DNA of 34,209 nucleotides from Lachnospiraceae bacterium (GTDB lineage Bacteria > Bacillota > Clostridia > Lachnospirales > Lachnospiraceae): the NCBI GenBank assembly GCA_900772685.1, contig CAAGRP010000214.1, positions 1-34,209 on the forward strand, written 5' to 3'. Under the pieces are notes generated by a model, which was not told where the DNA came from, ran no database searches, and worked only from the letters and a program-made list of their open reading frames with translations. The stretch's first letter is position 1, and every line of letters starts with the position of its first letter. The position numbers and the translations under genes are program-made. Of the stretch, positions 34,129 through 34,209 are shown piece after piece.

Positions 34129-34209
34129 CTACCTCCTCTTGATCTGATAGTGCATATCATCCATCGTCTTGATTTCATACGGAGTATCAGAAAGCATACC
34201 TTCCATTAC
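34129..34209 (-). CDS. 3' end of an unidentified gene (start outside window)
   Basis: An open frame enters from the right edge and ends at TAG 34129-34131, giving 26 residues ending MDDMHYQIKRR. The stop overlaps the AGGAGG ribosome site of the bicupin gene (AGG AGG TAG), a typical operon junction. The fragment is too short to name. Confidence 0.6.
   Translation of the reverse strand, partial: VMEGMLSDTPYEIKTMDDMHYQIKRR

Noticed and set aside
1..34209. CRISPR arrays, tRNA or rRNA genes, integrases, transposases or toxin-antitoxin pairs
   Set aside because: I looked for repeated spacer patterns and characteristic motifs on both strands and saw none.

Overview
The window reads as chromosomal DNA of a low-GC Gram-positive bacterium, most likely a Clostridia member of the Lachnospiraceae type. 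That placement is inference from gene style: AGGAGG-type ribosome sites, sigma-A promoters, lipoboxes, a PhoPR/Pst block and a family-typical HPr. Nearly every gene lies on the minus strand; the one clear plus-strand gene is a small TSCPD protein at 18954-19220. No rRNA, tRNA, CRISPR array, insertion sequence or phage gene was seen.

Layout in minus-strand transcription order, right to left. (1) 34209-31729: the 3' end of an unknown gene, a bicupin, an enolase gene with a large internal deletion, a D-lactate dehydrogenase-type enzyme with a Cys-rich tail, and a ferredoxin, all tightly spaced. (2) 31637-26799: a doubtful small membrane protein, the housekeeping genes ychF and tex, and an orphan protein resembling the back half of CbiE joined to CbiT. 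(3) 26695-20118: a phosphate block with a small two-helix membrane protein, pstS-pstC-pstA-pstB-phoU and a PhoP/PhoR-type two-component system. TTACA-type repeats at about 11 bp spacing precede both the small membrane gene and pstS. (4) 20000-19311: a YiiX-like papain-fold hydrolase, ending against the convergent TSCPD gene at a shared terminator hairpin. (5) 18721-13823: a lipoprotein, a frameshifted gene, an unrecognised 402-aa protein and a membrane Ser/Thr kinase with a large outer domain. (6) 13735-13085: a HAD phosphatase with an almost leaderless promoter. (7) 12821-1: fruK and fruA (overlapping ATGA), a GC-rich inverted-repeat element, ptsH, ptsI, a DeoR-family regulator, a CapA-family protein, a thioester-less alpha-2-macroglobulin lipoprotein and a TelA-family protein cut by the window edge.

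How the genes work together: FruA imports and phosphorylates fructose using phosphate passed from PtsI through HPr, FruK makes fructose-1,6-bisphosphate, and the DeoR-type protein is the probable fructose-phosphate-sensing repressor. PstSCAB imports phosphate, while PhoU and PhoPR sense and regulate. CapA, A2M and TelA look like envelope functions carried at the distal end of the sugar operon. The lipoprotein-kinase cluster looks like an uncharacterised surface-sensing unit.

The best candidates for something little described are the kinase cluster, the CbiE/CbiT-derived orphan, the D-LDH/ferredoxin pair with its cysteine tail, and the inverted-repeat element. I see no complete, clearly new defence or mobile system.
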